9,336 bases of DNA, taken from assembly GCA_966112795.1 (NCBI GenBank), contig CBHWED010000131.1:1-9336 (forward strand), written 5' to 3'. Both the position numbers and the translations under genes were made by a program. The notes beneath the pieces were generated by a model that worked only from the letters and a program-made list of their open reading frames with translations, made no database searches and was not told the DNA's origin. Source of the DNA: Croceibacterium_A sp966112795 (GTDB lineage Bacteria; Pseudomonadota; Alphaproteobacteria; Sphingomonadales; Sphingomonadaceae). Of this stretch, positions 1 to 5,988 are shown in pieces (positions within the stretch are counted from its first letter, which is position 1; every line of letters begins with the position of its first letter).

Positions 1-934
<934 letters not shown>

Positions 935-958
935 TCGAAGTCCTTGGGTTGAGCCTGC

Positions 959-986
959 AATGTAGGTCGACGCGGGTGAATGGCAA
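959..986 (-). promoter_or_regulatory. Candidate sigma-70 promoter of ftsH
   Basis: On the minus strand TTGCCA (981-986) and TACATT (959-964) are separated by 16 nt. They match the -35 consensus at 5 of 6 and the -10 at 4 of 6 positions. The -10 ends 24 nt before the ftsH ATG, leaving a short untranslated leader that contains the SD 'AAGGAC'. This was judged by eye only; a heat-shock sigma promoter cannot be excluded. Confidence 0.4.
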
Positions 987-1002
987 GTTGATGGCCCGCC
1001 AC

Positions 1003-1110
1003 GGCGACAGGGTGACATTTGGGTGACAAAGGCGACACCCTGTCACCCACCTTTTCGCCCATCAAACCCCTGAAATTTCGCCCGATTTTCAACAAGGCGA
1101 CAGGGTGACA
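1003..1110. repeat. Cluster of GGGTGACA direct and inverted repeats between ftsH and the upstream gene
   Basis: The 15-mer GGCGACAGGGTGACA occurs exactly at 1003-1017 and again at 1096-1110. A further GGGTGACA lies at 1021-1028. The inverted form TGTCACCC is at 1041-1048, and CACCCTGTC at 1036-1044 is the reverse complement of GACAGGGTG at 1006-1014 and 1099-1107. GGGTGACA (1021-1028) and TGTCACCC (1041-1048) can form an 8-bp stem with a 12-nt loop. The cluster lies just upstream of the putative ftsH promoter and downstream of the gene ending at 1231. It may be a dispersed intergenic repeat, a regulatory array, or a transcription-ending structure; the sequence alone does not decide. Confidence 0.6.
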
Positions 1111-1230
1111 GATTCCGCGCCCGGCGCGTTCACTCGTGTTTCCGCCGGGACCGCCGGTCGCTTGCCGGAGTCGCCGGGTGGAGGTTGCACTAGATCATAA
1201 AGCGAACATGTAGGACAGCGCTTTTTCCGG

Positions 1231-2457
1231 TCAGCGCCGCTCGCGGGCCACCAGCAGCCGGTCGGACAAGTCGGCGCCCTGCTGGCCGGTGACCTGGAAC
1301 AGCGCCTCCATGTTGGTGTCGTGGTCCGCGGCGAGATCGGCGAGCTTGTCGGGCAAGGTCGCCCCGGCGATGATCGGCCCGAGGCCGCGCAGCGCGGTCT
1401 CGCGTGCGCCGGCGATCACCGCCACCAGCGAGCCGCCCGGGGTGCGGAAGCGGGCGACGTAGCCGAAGTCGCGGTAGAACACCGGCGCGGCGAGGCGGCG
1501 CGCCTCGTCGCTGGTGAAGGTCTTGCCCGAGGCGGTGTCGACGAGCTCGTCGTAGCTTTCGCCGACCTCGAAGCCCGAGCCGCTGAACGCGGTGTCCTCG
1601 AACGAGCCGAGCGCGCCGATCAGGCCGACATAGACGATGTTGGCATCGCGGATCATGTCGGTGTGCAAGTCGGACGCCGGCACCACGGTGACCTCGCGCC
1701 CGCCGCGGGCGAGGATCGGCAGGATGTCGCGCAAGGCATAGGCGGTCGACAGCGGCAGGTAGGTCAGGCCGACGTCCTCGGCCATGCCGTAGCGCTCGGG
1801 CTCGGCGTCCTGCAGCCCGGCGAGGTCCATCGGCGAATCGACGCGGAAGTCGCGGATCAGCCGGCTCTGCTCGGGCGAGACCGGGTCGATCTCGCCGAAC
1901 ATGTAGTAGTCGCCGACCACGACCAGCGTCGGCCGGTCGGAAGCGAGGAACGGCTGCCAGAACGCATTGGCCGGCGGCGCGTCCGCGCCCGCGGGCAGCA
2001 TGCGGCCGAGCATGAAAGTGGCGACGAGCGCGGCGACCAGCGCGAGGCCGACGGCCCACCACCGGCGGCCTTCGGGCAGCGGCTCGGGAGCCGGCGCCTC
2101 GGCCGCGTCCTCGCGCGGCGCGAGGCGCAGCGCGTAAGTGCCCGCGGGCAGCATGAGCCGCGCGCCGTCGGGTCCCTCGCCGTGCGCGGCGTAGAACTCC
2201 TCGAGCCGCTTGCGCAGGCGGTGGACGTAGACCCGCACCGTGGCATCGTCGCCCTCGGTGTCGGCCTGGCCGAACACGCTGTCGGCGATCTCGGCCTGCG
2301 AGGCCGGCGGCGCGTCGGATCCGCGCGCGGCGAGGTAGTCGAACAGCTCGCGCAGTCGGCCGCTCTCGCCGAGCATGCCGCTGCCGCGGACGCGCGCGAG
2401 CTCGGCGAGGAAAGGCTGCTCCTCGCGCCCTGCCGATGTGCGCCGCGCTGCTGCCAA
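1231..2457 (-). CDS. Membrane-anchored winged-helix (OmpR/ToxR-like) protein with unassigned periplasmic domain
   Basis: Predicted 408-aa single-pass membrane protein. From the proposed start, residues about 32-112 resemble the C-terminal DNA-binding winged helix of OmpR-type regulators as found in membrane 'one-component' proteins: 'RLRELFDYLAARG', then 'VRVYVHRLRKRLEEFY' as the likely recognition region, and a wing ending 'LPAGTYALRL'. An acidic/proline linker leads to a hydrophobic segment at about 133-153 ('WWAVGLALVAALVATFMLG') preceded by Arg residues, so the N-terminus should be cytoplasmic and the remaining ~255 residues periplasmic. That domain begins 'FWQPFL' (166-171) and matches no domain I can name. 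No kinase, receiver or cyclase motif is seen. Start choice: the frame stays open to a GTG at 2544, but that extension uses TTA, ATT and GTA codons foreign to the rest and would run through the receptor's regulatory region, so TTG 2457 is preferred; its SD is weak (GGGGA, 10 nt away). It is divergent from the TonB receptor, which makes that gene a natural candidate target. Confidence 0.8.
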   Translation of the reverse strand: MAAARRTSAGREEQPFLAELARVRGSGMLGESGRLRELFDYLAARGSDAPPASQAEIADSVFGQADTEGDDATVRVYVHRLRKRLEEFYAAHGEGPDGARLMLPAGTYALRLAPREDAAEAPAPEPLPEGRRWWAVGLALVAALVATFMLGRMLPAGADAPPANAFWQPFLASDRPTLVVVGDYYMFGEIDPVSPEQSRLIRDFRVDSPMDLAGLQDAEPERYGMAEDVGLTYLPLSTAYALRDILPILARGGREVTVVPASDLHTDMIRDANIVYVGLIGALGSFEDTAFSGSGFEVGESYDELVDTASGKTFTSDEARRLAAPVFYRDFGYVARFRTPGGSLVAVIAGARETALRGLGPIIAGATLPDKLADLAADHDTNMEALFQVTGQQGADLSDRLLVARERR

Positions 2458-2474
2458 GTGGACGGAATCCCCGG

Positions 2475-2492
2475 TGTAACGACCCTGTAACG
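2475..2492. promoter_or_regulatory. Tandem TGTAACG repeats with 11-bp period (pho-box-like operator)
   Basis: TGTAACG occurs at 2475-2481 and exactly again at 2486-2492. Written as GTGTAAC-N4-CTGTAAC (2474-2491) it has the geometry of sites bound by OmpR/PhoB-family winged-helix dimers, and is close to the pho box CTGTCAT-N4-CTGTCAT, although the spacer GACC is not AT-rich. It is followed by an AT-rich stretch with the palindrome ATTAC-C-GTAAT (2498-2508), a rare dip in GC for this window and a likely promoter area. It lies between the divergent winged-helix gene and the TonB receptor, so it could control either or both. Candidate binders are PhoB or the protein encoded at 1231-2457; I cannot distinguish them. 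Confidence 0.45.
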
Positions 2493-2520
2493 CGGCGATT
2501 ACCGTAATTAACTTGGTTTT

Positions 2521-2617
2521 GCGAGCATCGACCGCTTCACCCACGATACCTCAGGTGGCTCATGCGGGTCGCCGATCATCTCGAGGCTCGCCCGTGGCGA
2601 CACGGGCGAGCCTTTTT
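2521..2617 (+). ncRNA. Candidate cis-regulatory leader RNA (attenuator or riboswitch-like) of the TonB receptor
   Basis: The leader before the receptor ATG can form two exclusive structures. One is the terminator hairpin at 2585-2617. In the other, 2557-2573 pairs without gaps to 2596-2612, which is the last stem base, loop and 3' arm of the terminator: 13 Watson-Crick pairs, one G-U and three mismatches. A third set of helices could free the terminator: CGAG (2522-2525) with CTCG (2580-2583), CGACC (2529-2533) with GGTCG (2567-2571), and CCAC (2541-2544) with GTGG (2555-2558). These would close a domain of about 60 nt and occupy part of the antiterminator strand. This is aptamer / antiterminator / terminator topology. 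By eye it does not match cobalamin, TPP, SAM-II, fluoride or preQ1 consensus sequences. Pairings were found by hand, without energy calculation. Confidence 0.45.
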
Positions 2618-2621
2618 GTGA
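2562..2621 (+). CDS. Possible 19-codon leader peptide spanning the attenuator
   Basis: ATG at 2562 opens a 19-codon frame ending at TGA 2619-2621, reading MRVADHLEARPWRHGRAFL. AGGTGG at 2553-2558 is a good SD match but only 3 nt from the ATG. The frame covers the antiterminator strand and the whole terminator hairpin, so a translating ribosome would prevent the hairpin forming and couple receptor expression to leader translation. There is no run of a single amino acid as in classical amino-acid attenuators, although four Arg and two His codons are present. In GC-rich DNA a frame this short can occur by chance. Confidence 0.25.
   Translation: MRVADHLEARPWRHGRAFL
2585..2617 (+). terminator. 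Strong intrinsic terminator in the 5' leader of the TonB receptor gene
   Basis: GGCTCGCCCGTG (2585-2596) and CACGGGCGAGCC (2601-2612) form a perfect 12-bp stem closed by the GNRA-type tetraloop GCGA (2597-2600). Five T residues (2613-2617) follow directly. The T tract is on the plus side only, so it stops rightward transcription. It ends 21 bp before the receptor ATG and 11 bp before its SD. No complete rightward gene precedes it in the window, so it most likely works as a regulated (attenuating) terminator rather than an end-of-gene one. Confidence 0.8.
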
Positions 2622-2638
2622 CATCGACGGGAGAAAAC

Positions 2639-4744
2639 ATGGGAACGCTTGTCCGCCGCCGCCTGACTCACGCGCTTGCGGCCGGTACCGCCACGCTTGC
2701 GCTGCTGGCGGACTTGCCCGCACACGCGCAGGACGAGGCGGCCGGCAGCGAGGCGCAGGCCGACGACCAGCAGGACACGCGAGCGACAGAGGCCGCCGAC
2801 GACGCTCCGGTTTCCGGCCCGATCTTCGTGTTCGGCCGCAGCGAGCGGCGCATCGGCACCGCGGGCGCGGCCAGCGAAGGCGGCGTGGCGGGCGCCGACA
2901 TCGAGATCCGCCCGCTGCTGCGCCCGGGCGAGATTCTCGAGGCCACGCCCGGCCTGATCGCCACCCAGCACTCGGGCGGGGGCAAGGCCAACCAGTACTT
3001 CCTGCGCGGGTTCAACCTCGACCACGGCACGGACTTCGGCCTCTACATCGACGACATGCCGATGAACTTCCGCACCCATGGCCACGGTCAGGGATACCTC
3101 GACGTCAACGGGCTGATCCCGGAGTCGGTCGAGCGGGTCGACTACCGCAAGGGACCCTATCGCGCGGACGCGGGCGACTTCAGCTTCGTCGGCTCGGCGC
3201 AGATCACCACCCACGACAAGATGGCCCCGTTCGTGCTCGTCGAAGGCGGGATGTACGGCTACCACCGCGTGGTCGCCGGCGGCTCGGCCAAAGTCGGCGG
3301 CGGCGACTTGCTGCTGCTCGGCCAGGCCAAGTTCAACGACGGCCCGTGGGAGCTGCCCGAGGATTTCGCGGGCTACTCGGGTCTGATCAAGTACTCGGCA
3401 CCGCTGTTCGACGGCAAGTTCGAAGCCTCGCTCAGCGTCTACGACGCGAGCTGGGCGCCGACCGAGCAAACCCCCGAGCGCGTGATCGGCACCGACCTGT
3501 GCGAGGACCGTTTCTGCAGCCTCGACCTGACCCTTCGCGGCCGCACCGAGCGCGAGATCCTCACGCTCAACTACCATTCGGACGACTGGAAGGTGACCGC
3601 CTGGGCGCAGCACTACGACTGGAGCCTGCTGTCGAACTTCACCTTCTTCCTCGACGATCCGGTCGACGGCGACCAGATCCGGCAGTTCGACACGCTGTGG
3701 TCCTACGGCGGGCGGATCGAGCATCTGTTCGAGCTCAGCGACGCGCTGTCGTTCCGGGCCGGGACCGAGATCCGCATCGACAACATCGATCCGGTCGGGC
3801 TGGATCACACCAAGGACGGGGCGTACCTCTCGACCAAGGGCGCCTTCGCGGTCGACGAGAGCAGCATGGGACTCTACGCCGAGGCGATCGTGCGGCCGGT
3901 CGAGCGGCTGATGGTGATCGGCGGGCTGCGCGCCGACTGGTACCGCTTCAAGACCGAAGCGCTCGGCGGGCCGAACAGCTGGAGCGGCACGGTCAAGGAC
4001 CACATCGTCTCGCCCAAGATCGGCGTGAACTACGAGATCGTCGACGGGATCGCGCTCTATGCCAACTGGGGCGAAGGGTTCCATTCGAACGACGCGCGCG
4101 GCGTGACCAGCCCGACAGATCCGGCGCCGGGACTCGTCGAAGGCACGTTCAAGGAGGTCGGTGGGCGGTTCGAGCGCGGCGGGTTCATCCTGACGGGCGT
4201 GTACTGGTGGAGCTCGATCGACAGCGAGCTGATCTACGTCGGCGATTCGGGCGCGGTCGAGCCGAGCGATCCGGCCAAGCGCCACGGCTACGAGCTGACC
4301 GGGTTCTGGAAGGCCAACGACTGGCTCGCGGTCGACGCGGTGTGGACCGGATCGACCGCGCACTATGTCGGCCTGCCCGAAGGCGAGGACTTCGTCCCCG
4401 GCGCGCTCGAGAGCTCGGGCGAGCTCGGCGTCTCGGCGCTGTTCCCCGAGTGGAACGCCTCGGGCAGGCTGCGCTACCTCGGGCCGCACGCGCTGATCGA
4501 GGACAACTCGGTGCGCGCCGACCCGACGCTGCTGCTCAACGTGCGCGCCGCATGGACGCCGCAGAGCGCCAAGGGCTGGGAGCTTTACGGCGAGTTGCTC
4601 AACGTGTTCGATTCGACCGGCAACGACATCGACTACTTCTACGCCACCCGCTTCCCCGGCGAGCCGGCCGACGGGGTCGAGGACGTCAACAGCCGCATCG
4701 TCGAGCCGCGGCAGGTGCGGGTGGGGGTCAAGGTCACGTTCTGA
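2639..4744 (+). CDS. TonB-dependent outer-membrane receptor, substrate unknown
   Basis: A 701-aa outer-membrane gated channel that imports a scarce ligand using TonB/ExbBD energy. Start: ATG 2639 has SD GGGAGA (2629-2634) and begins a clear signal peptide 'MGTLVRRRLTHALAAG...' with likely cleavage AHA|Q after residue 30. The open frame upstream would run through the terminator hairpin and is rejected. After an acidic linker, 'PIFVFGRSE' (61-69) is a TonB-box-like stretch. The plug covers about 70-195, including 'LRPGEILEATPGL', 'NQYFLRGFNLDHGTDF', 'IDDMPMNFRTHGHGQGYLD' and 'VERVDYRKGPY'. The remaining ~500 residues form the beta-barrel, ending in the aromatic 'VGVKVTF' expected for outer-membrane insertion. 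C288 and C293 sit close together in a likely extracellular loop. The His-rich THGHGQG plug motif is characteristic of one TonB-receptor subgroup; metal or metal-chelate uptake is only a guess. The gene is preceded by an attenuator-like leader and lies divergent to a membrane winged-helix protein. No partner transporter follows. Confidence 0.93.
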   Translation: MGTLVRRRLTHALAAGTATLALLADLPAHAQDEAAGSEAQADDQQDTRATEAADDAPVSGPIFVFGRSERRIGTAGAASEGGVAGADIEIRPLLRPGEILEATPGLIATQHSGGGKANQYFLRGFNLDHGTDFGLYIDDMPMNFRTHGHGQGYLDVNGLIPESVERVDYRKGPYRADAGDFSFVGSAQITTHDKMAPFVLVEGGMYGYHRVVAGGSAKVGGGDLLLLGQAKFNDGPWELPEDFAGYSGLIKYSAPLFDGKFEASLSVYDASWAPTEQTPERVIGTDLCEDRFCSLDLTLRGRTEREILTLNYHSDDWKVTAWAQHYDWSLLSNFTFFLDDPVDGDQIRQFDTLWSYGGRIEHLFELSDALSFRAGTEIRIDNIDPVGLDHTKDGAYLSTKGAFAVDESSMGLYAEAIVRPVERLMVIGGLRADWYRFKTEALGGPNSWSGTVKDHIVSPKIGVNYEIVDGIALYANWGEGFHSNDARGVTSPTDPAPGLVEGTFKEVGGRFERGGFILTGVYWWSSIDSELIYVGDSGAVEPSDPAKRHGYELTGFWKANDWLAVDAVWTGSTAHYVGLPEGEDFVPGALESSGELGVSALFPEWNASGRLRYLGPHALIEDNSVRADPTLLLNVRAAWTPQSAKGWELYGELLNVFDSTGNDIDYFYATRFPGEPADGVEDVNSRIVEPRQVRVGVKVTF

Positions 4745-4800
4745 AGCGCCGGTGGCTCCCAGACTCGCGGCGTCTCGCACCCGTGCCGCAGGTTTGTAAA

Positions 4801-4854
4801 CGTCCCTTGACAGGGACGCAGATCGTGTCTAGCGTCCTTGACATCATAGCAAGG
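4801..4854 (+). promoter_or_regulatory. Promoter and palindromic operators of the XRE/membrane-protein cassette
   Basis: TTGACA (4807-4812), 17 nt, then TAGCGT (4830-4835) form a plausible sigma-70 promoter with a perfect -35 and a weak -10. The -35 lies inside the palindrome CGTCCCT-TGAC-AGGGACG (4801-4818, 7-bp arms). A second inverted repeat, CCTTG-N9-CAAGG (4836-4854), overlaps the transcription start region and the SD of the first gene. Both contain CTTGACA at their left centre. Sites covering -35 and start are the expected arrangement for autorepression by the XRE protein encoded two genes downstream; that link is inferred. Confidence 0.5.
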
Positions 4855-4865
4855 GAGCTTGACCG

Positions 4866-5048
4866 ATGTCGACGTATCGCAACGCGCTGTGCTGGGCCGC
4901 CGCTATCGTCGGCGTGGCCGTGGCCGGGATGTTCGAGGTGATCGACGAGGCCTCGATGACCACGCTGCTGATCGCGCTGCCGGTGGCCGGGTGGATGGCG
5001 GTCAGCGGGCGGACCTGCCGCATCCCGTTCCGCGGCGCGCGCCCGTGA
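4866..5048 (+). CDS. Small membrane protein (60 aa), first gene of XRE cassette
   Basis: Unrecognised 60-residue protein beginning 'MSTYRNALCWAAAIVGVAVAG'. Two hydrophobic stretches, about residues 6-25 and 31-46, suggest a two-helix inner-membrane hairpin, followed by a short basic tail (RTCRIPFRGARP). Start: ATG 4866 has SD AGGGAG with about 8 nt spacing and directly follows the promoter region. Its TGA overlaps the GTG of the next gene (GTGA), a translational-coupling arrangement that supports it being a real gene. No catalytic motif is seen. Function unknown; the context suggests it works with the 137-aa membrane protein downstream. Confidence 0.75.
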   Translation: MSTYRNALCWAAAIVGVAVAGMFEVIDEASMTTLLIALPVAGWMAVSGRTCRIPFRGARP

Positions 5049-5458
5049 CGGCGGCTGCGCCGAAGCGGCGCTATCTGAAGCGCCTGGTGGCCTCGTTGCT
5101 GGTCTACGGGCTCAGCATCGCTCTCGCCTCGTACCTGATCGAGCAGCGCGAGCTGGCCGGGCCGCTCGCCTTCGCGGCCGCGCTCGTGCCGGGGCTCGCG
5201 GTGGCGGGGATGTTCTATGCGGTCGGCATGTTCATCGTCGAGATCCAGGACGAGTTCCTGCGCATGCTGATGGTCCGCCAGCAGCTGATCGCCGCCGGCT
5301 TCGCCATGGCCGTCGCCTCGGTGTGGGGGTTCCTCGAGATGTTCGGGCGCGTCGGGCACGTCGCCACGTTCTACGTGGTGCTGCTGTGGGCGGTCGGGAC
5401 GGTGATCGGCGGGCTGTCGAACCGCCTGACCCACGGCACCTGGGGCGAGTGCTGGTGA
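5045..5458 (+). CDS. Four-helix inner-membrane protein (137 aa) of XRE cassette
   Basis: The frame is open further upstream, but the coupled GTG at 5045, overlapping the preceding stop by 4 nt, is the sensible start; the upstream extension is the antiphase reading of the 60-aa gene. The protein starts basic ('TAAAPKRRYLKRL') and has four likely transmembrane segments at about residues 14-32, 40-64, 80-97 and 105-123. Between helices 2 and 3 is 'VEIQDEFLRMLMVRQQLIA', a charged amphipathic loop. Membrane proteins with a 'DEFxR' loop between helices are often found next to 60-70-aa XRE regulators in proteobacteria. I know of no biochemical activity for this group. It ends 'HGTWGECW'. Confidence 0.8.
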   Translation: MTAAAPKRRYLKRLVASLLVYGLSIALASYLIEQRELAGPLAFAAALVPGLAVAGMFYAVGMFIVEIQDEFLRMLMVRQQLIAAGFAMAVASVWGFLEMFGRVGHVATFYVVLLWAVGTVIGGLSNRLTHGTWGECW

Positions 5459-5504
5459 GCGGGCGGCGGGCCGCTCTTGCACGGCGCGACCGGGCGCGCG
5501 CACG

Positions 5505-5696
5505 ATGAAGAACCGCCTGCGCGTGCTGCGCGCCGAGCGCGCGTGGAGCCAGCAGGAGCTGGCCGCGCGGCTCGACGTCTCGCGCCAGAGCGTCAACGCG
5601 ATCGAGACCGGCAAGTACGATCCCTCGCTGCCGCTCGCGTTCCGCATCGCGGACGTGTTCGGGCTGCCGATCGAACAGATCTTCCTGCGCGACTGA
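5505..5696 (+). CDS. XRE-family helix-turn-helix transcriptional regulator (63 aa)
   Basis: A single compact Cro/CI-type HTH domain: 'MKNRLRVLRAERAWSQQELAARLDVSRQSVNAIETGKYDPSLPLAFRIADVFGLPIEQIF'-like throughout, with helix 2 at about 15-22 (SQQELAAR) and recognition helix at about 26-36 (SRQSVNAIETG). Length and the 'YDPSLPLAFRIA' segment are typical of the short stand-alone regulators (COG1476 type) that accompany small membrane proteins. There is no ligand or dimerisation domain. It starts 46 nt after the stop of the membrane-protein gene, with a poor SD (GC-rich spacer), so it is probably co-transcribed and expressed at low level. The likely targets are the palindromes at 4801-4854. A longer antiphase reading of the same DNA is rejected on composition. 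Confidence 0.92.
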   Translation: MKNRLRVLRAERAWSQQELAARLDVSRQSVNAIETGKYDPSLPLAFRIADVFGLPIEQIFLRD

Positions 5697-5760
5697 GCGA
5701 GCGCCCGGCCCGTGCGCGGGGCGCCCCGGCGCTAAAGCCGTCTTATCCTTGATCAATCCG

Positions 5761-5785
5761 GGAACCCGTGGCGGCCGCCACGGTT
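5761..5785 (+). promoter_or_regulatory. Candidate EcfG (general stress response) promoter, GGAAC-N17-GTT
   Basis: GGAAC (5761-5765) and GTT (5783-5785) are 17 nt apart, which fits the alphaproteobacterial EcfG/PhyR-NepR stress promoter (GGAAC, 16-17 nt, (C)GTT); the C often seen before GTT is a G here. The spacer plus the first G of GTT is a perfect 18-nt palindrome, CCGTGGCGGCCGCCACGG (5766-5783), unusual for a promoter spacer and a possible repressor site or RNA hairpin. Transcription would begin near 5790, leaving about 200 nt of leader before the glycosyltransferase ATG. Confidence 0.45.
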
Positions 5786-5888
5786 CATCCTAGTGAAAGC
5801 TCGCTATTGCAGCGCAGCAGGGACCTTTTGCACGGCACCACGACTTAAGAGGCGCGTTGGCAATGACTTAGCCGTCCTGACCGCATCG

Positions 5889-5927
5889 GCCCTTGCCAAG
5901 GGCAGCGAATCGTGTTGCACTGCAACA
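5889..5927. repeat. Two tandem 15-nt palindromes upstream of the glycosyltransferase gene
   Basis: GCCCTTG-C-CAAGGGC (5889-5903) and TGTTGCA-C-TGCAACA (5913-5927) are each perfect 7-bp inverted repeats around a single C, with centres 24 bp apart. The odd-length form suits dimeric DNA-binding proteins. The first resembles half-sites of LacI/GntR-like sugar regulators only in a general way. The second has the TGC/GCA inverted arrangement reported for PHA-responsive PhaR repressors. Both lie 60-100 bp before the ATG, so they could be operators of a closer, unidentified sigma-70 promoter. Confidence 0.5.
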
Positions 5928-5988
5928 AATCCCGAATTCGTCGCAGCGCATGAGGGGCGCGACGGAGGACCCGCTCCAGGGAGTACTC

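Larger units (their letters stand above)
5697..5988. other. Intergenic region between the XRE cassette and the glycan operon
   Basis: These 292 bp contain no convincing gene. After the XRE stop come GC-rich self-complementary runs, including CGGGGCGCCCCG (5717-5728), which may form a weak terminator without a T tract. Then come the EcfG-like element with its embedded 18-nt palindrome and a long leader with two 15-nt palindromes, listed separately. The SD GGGAG (about 5979-5983) precedes the glycosyltransferase ATG. A small RNA transcribed from the EcfG-like site cannot be excluded. Confidence 0.5.

Noticed and set aside
1003..1110. GGGTGACA repeats as a CRISPR array
   Set aside because: Copies are short, in mixed orientation and irregularly spaced, with no repeat-spacer periodicity and no cas genes.
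1321..2490. Plus-strand open frame opposite the winged-helix gene
   Set aside because: Compositional shadow; the minus-strand reading has a winged helix, a membrane segment and better codon structure.
2585..2617. Hairpin as an end-of-gene terminator for the leftward gene
   Set aside because: The T tract is on the plus strand only and the leftward gene begins, not ends, near here.
2521..2617. Cobalamin riboswitch upstream of the TonB receptor
   Set aside because: No GCCACTG-type B12 box and the leader is much shorter than the usual cobalamin aptamer.
2576..4780. Very long minus-strand open frame opposite the TonB receptor
   Set aside because: The translation is repetitive Arg/Ala/Val/Asp-rich sequence with no domain; it is the usual antisense shadow of GC-rich codons, and the plus strand encodes a complete receptor.
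3346..4941. Second plus-strand frame inside and past the receptor gene
   Set aside because: Arg-rich antiphase reading of the receptor, with no SD and no recognisable domain; it crosses the promoter of the next cassette.
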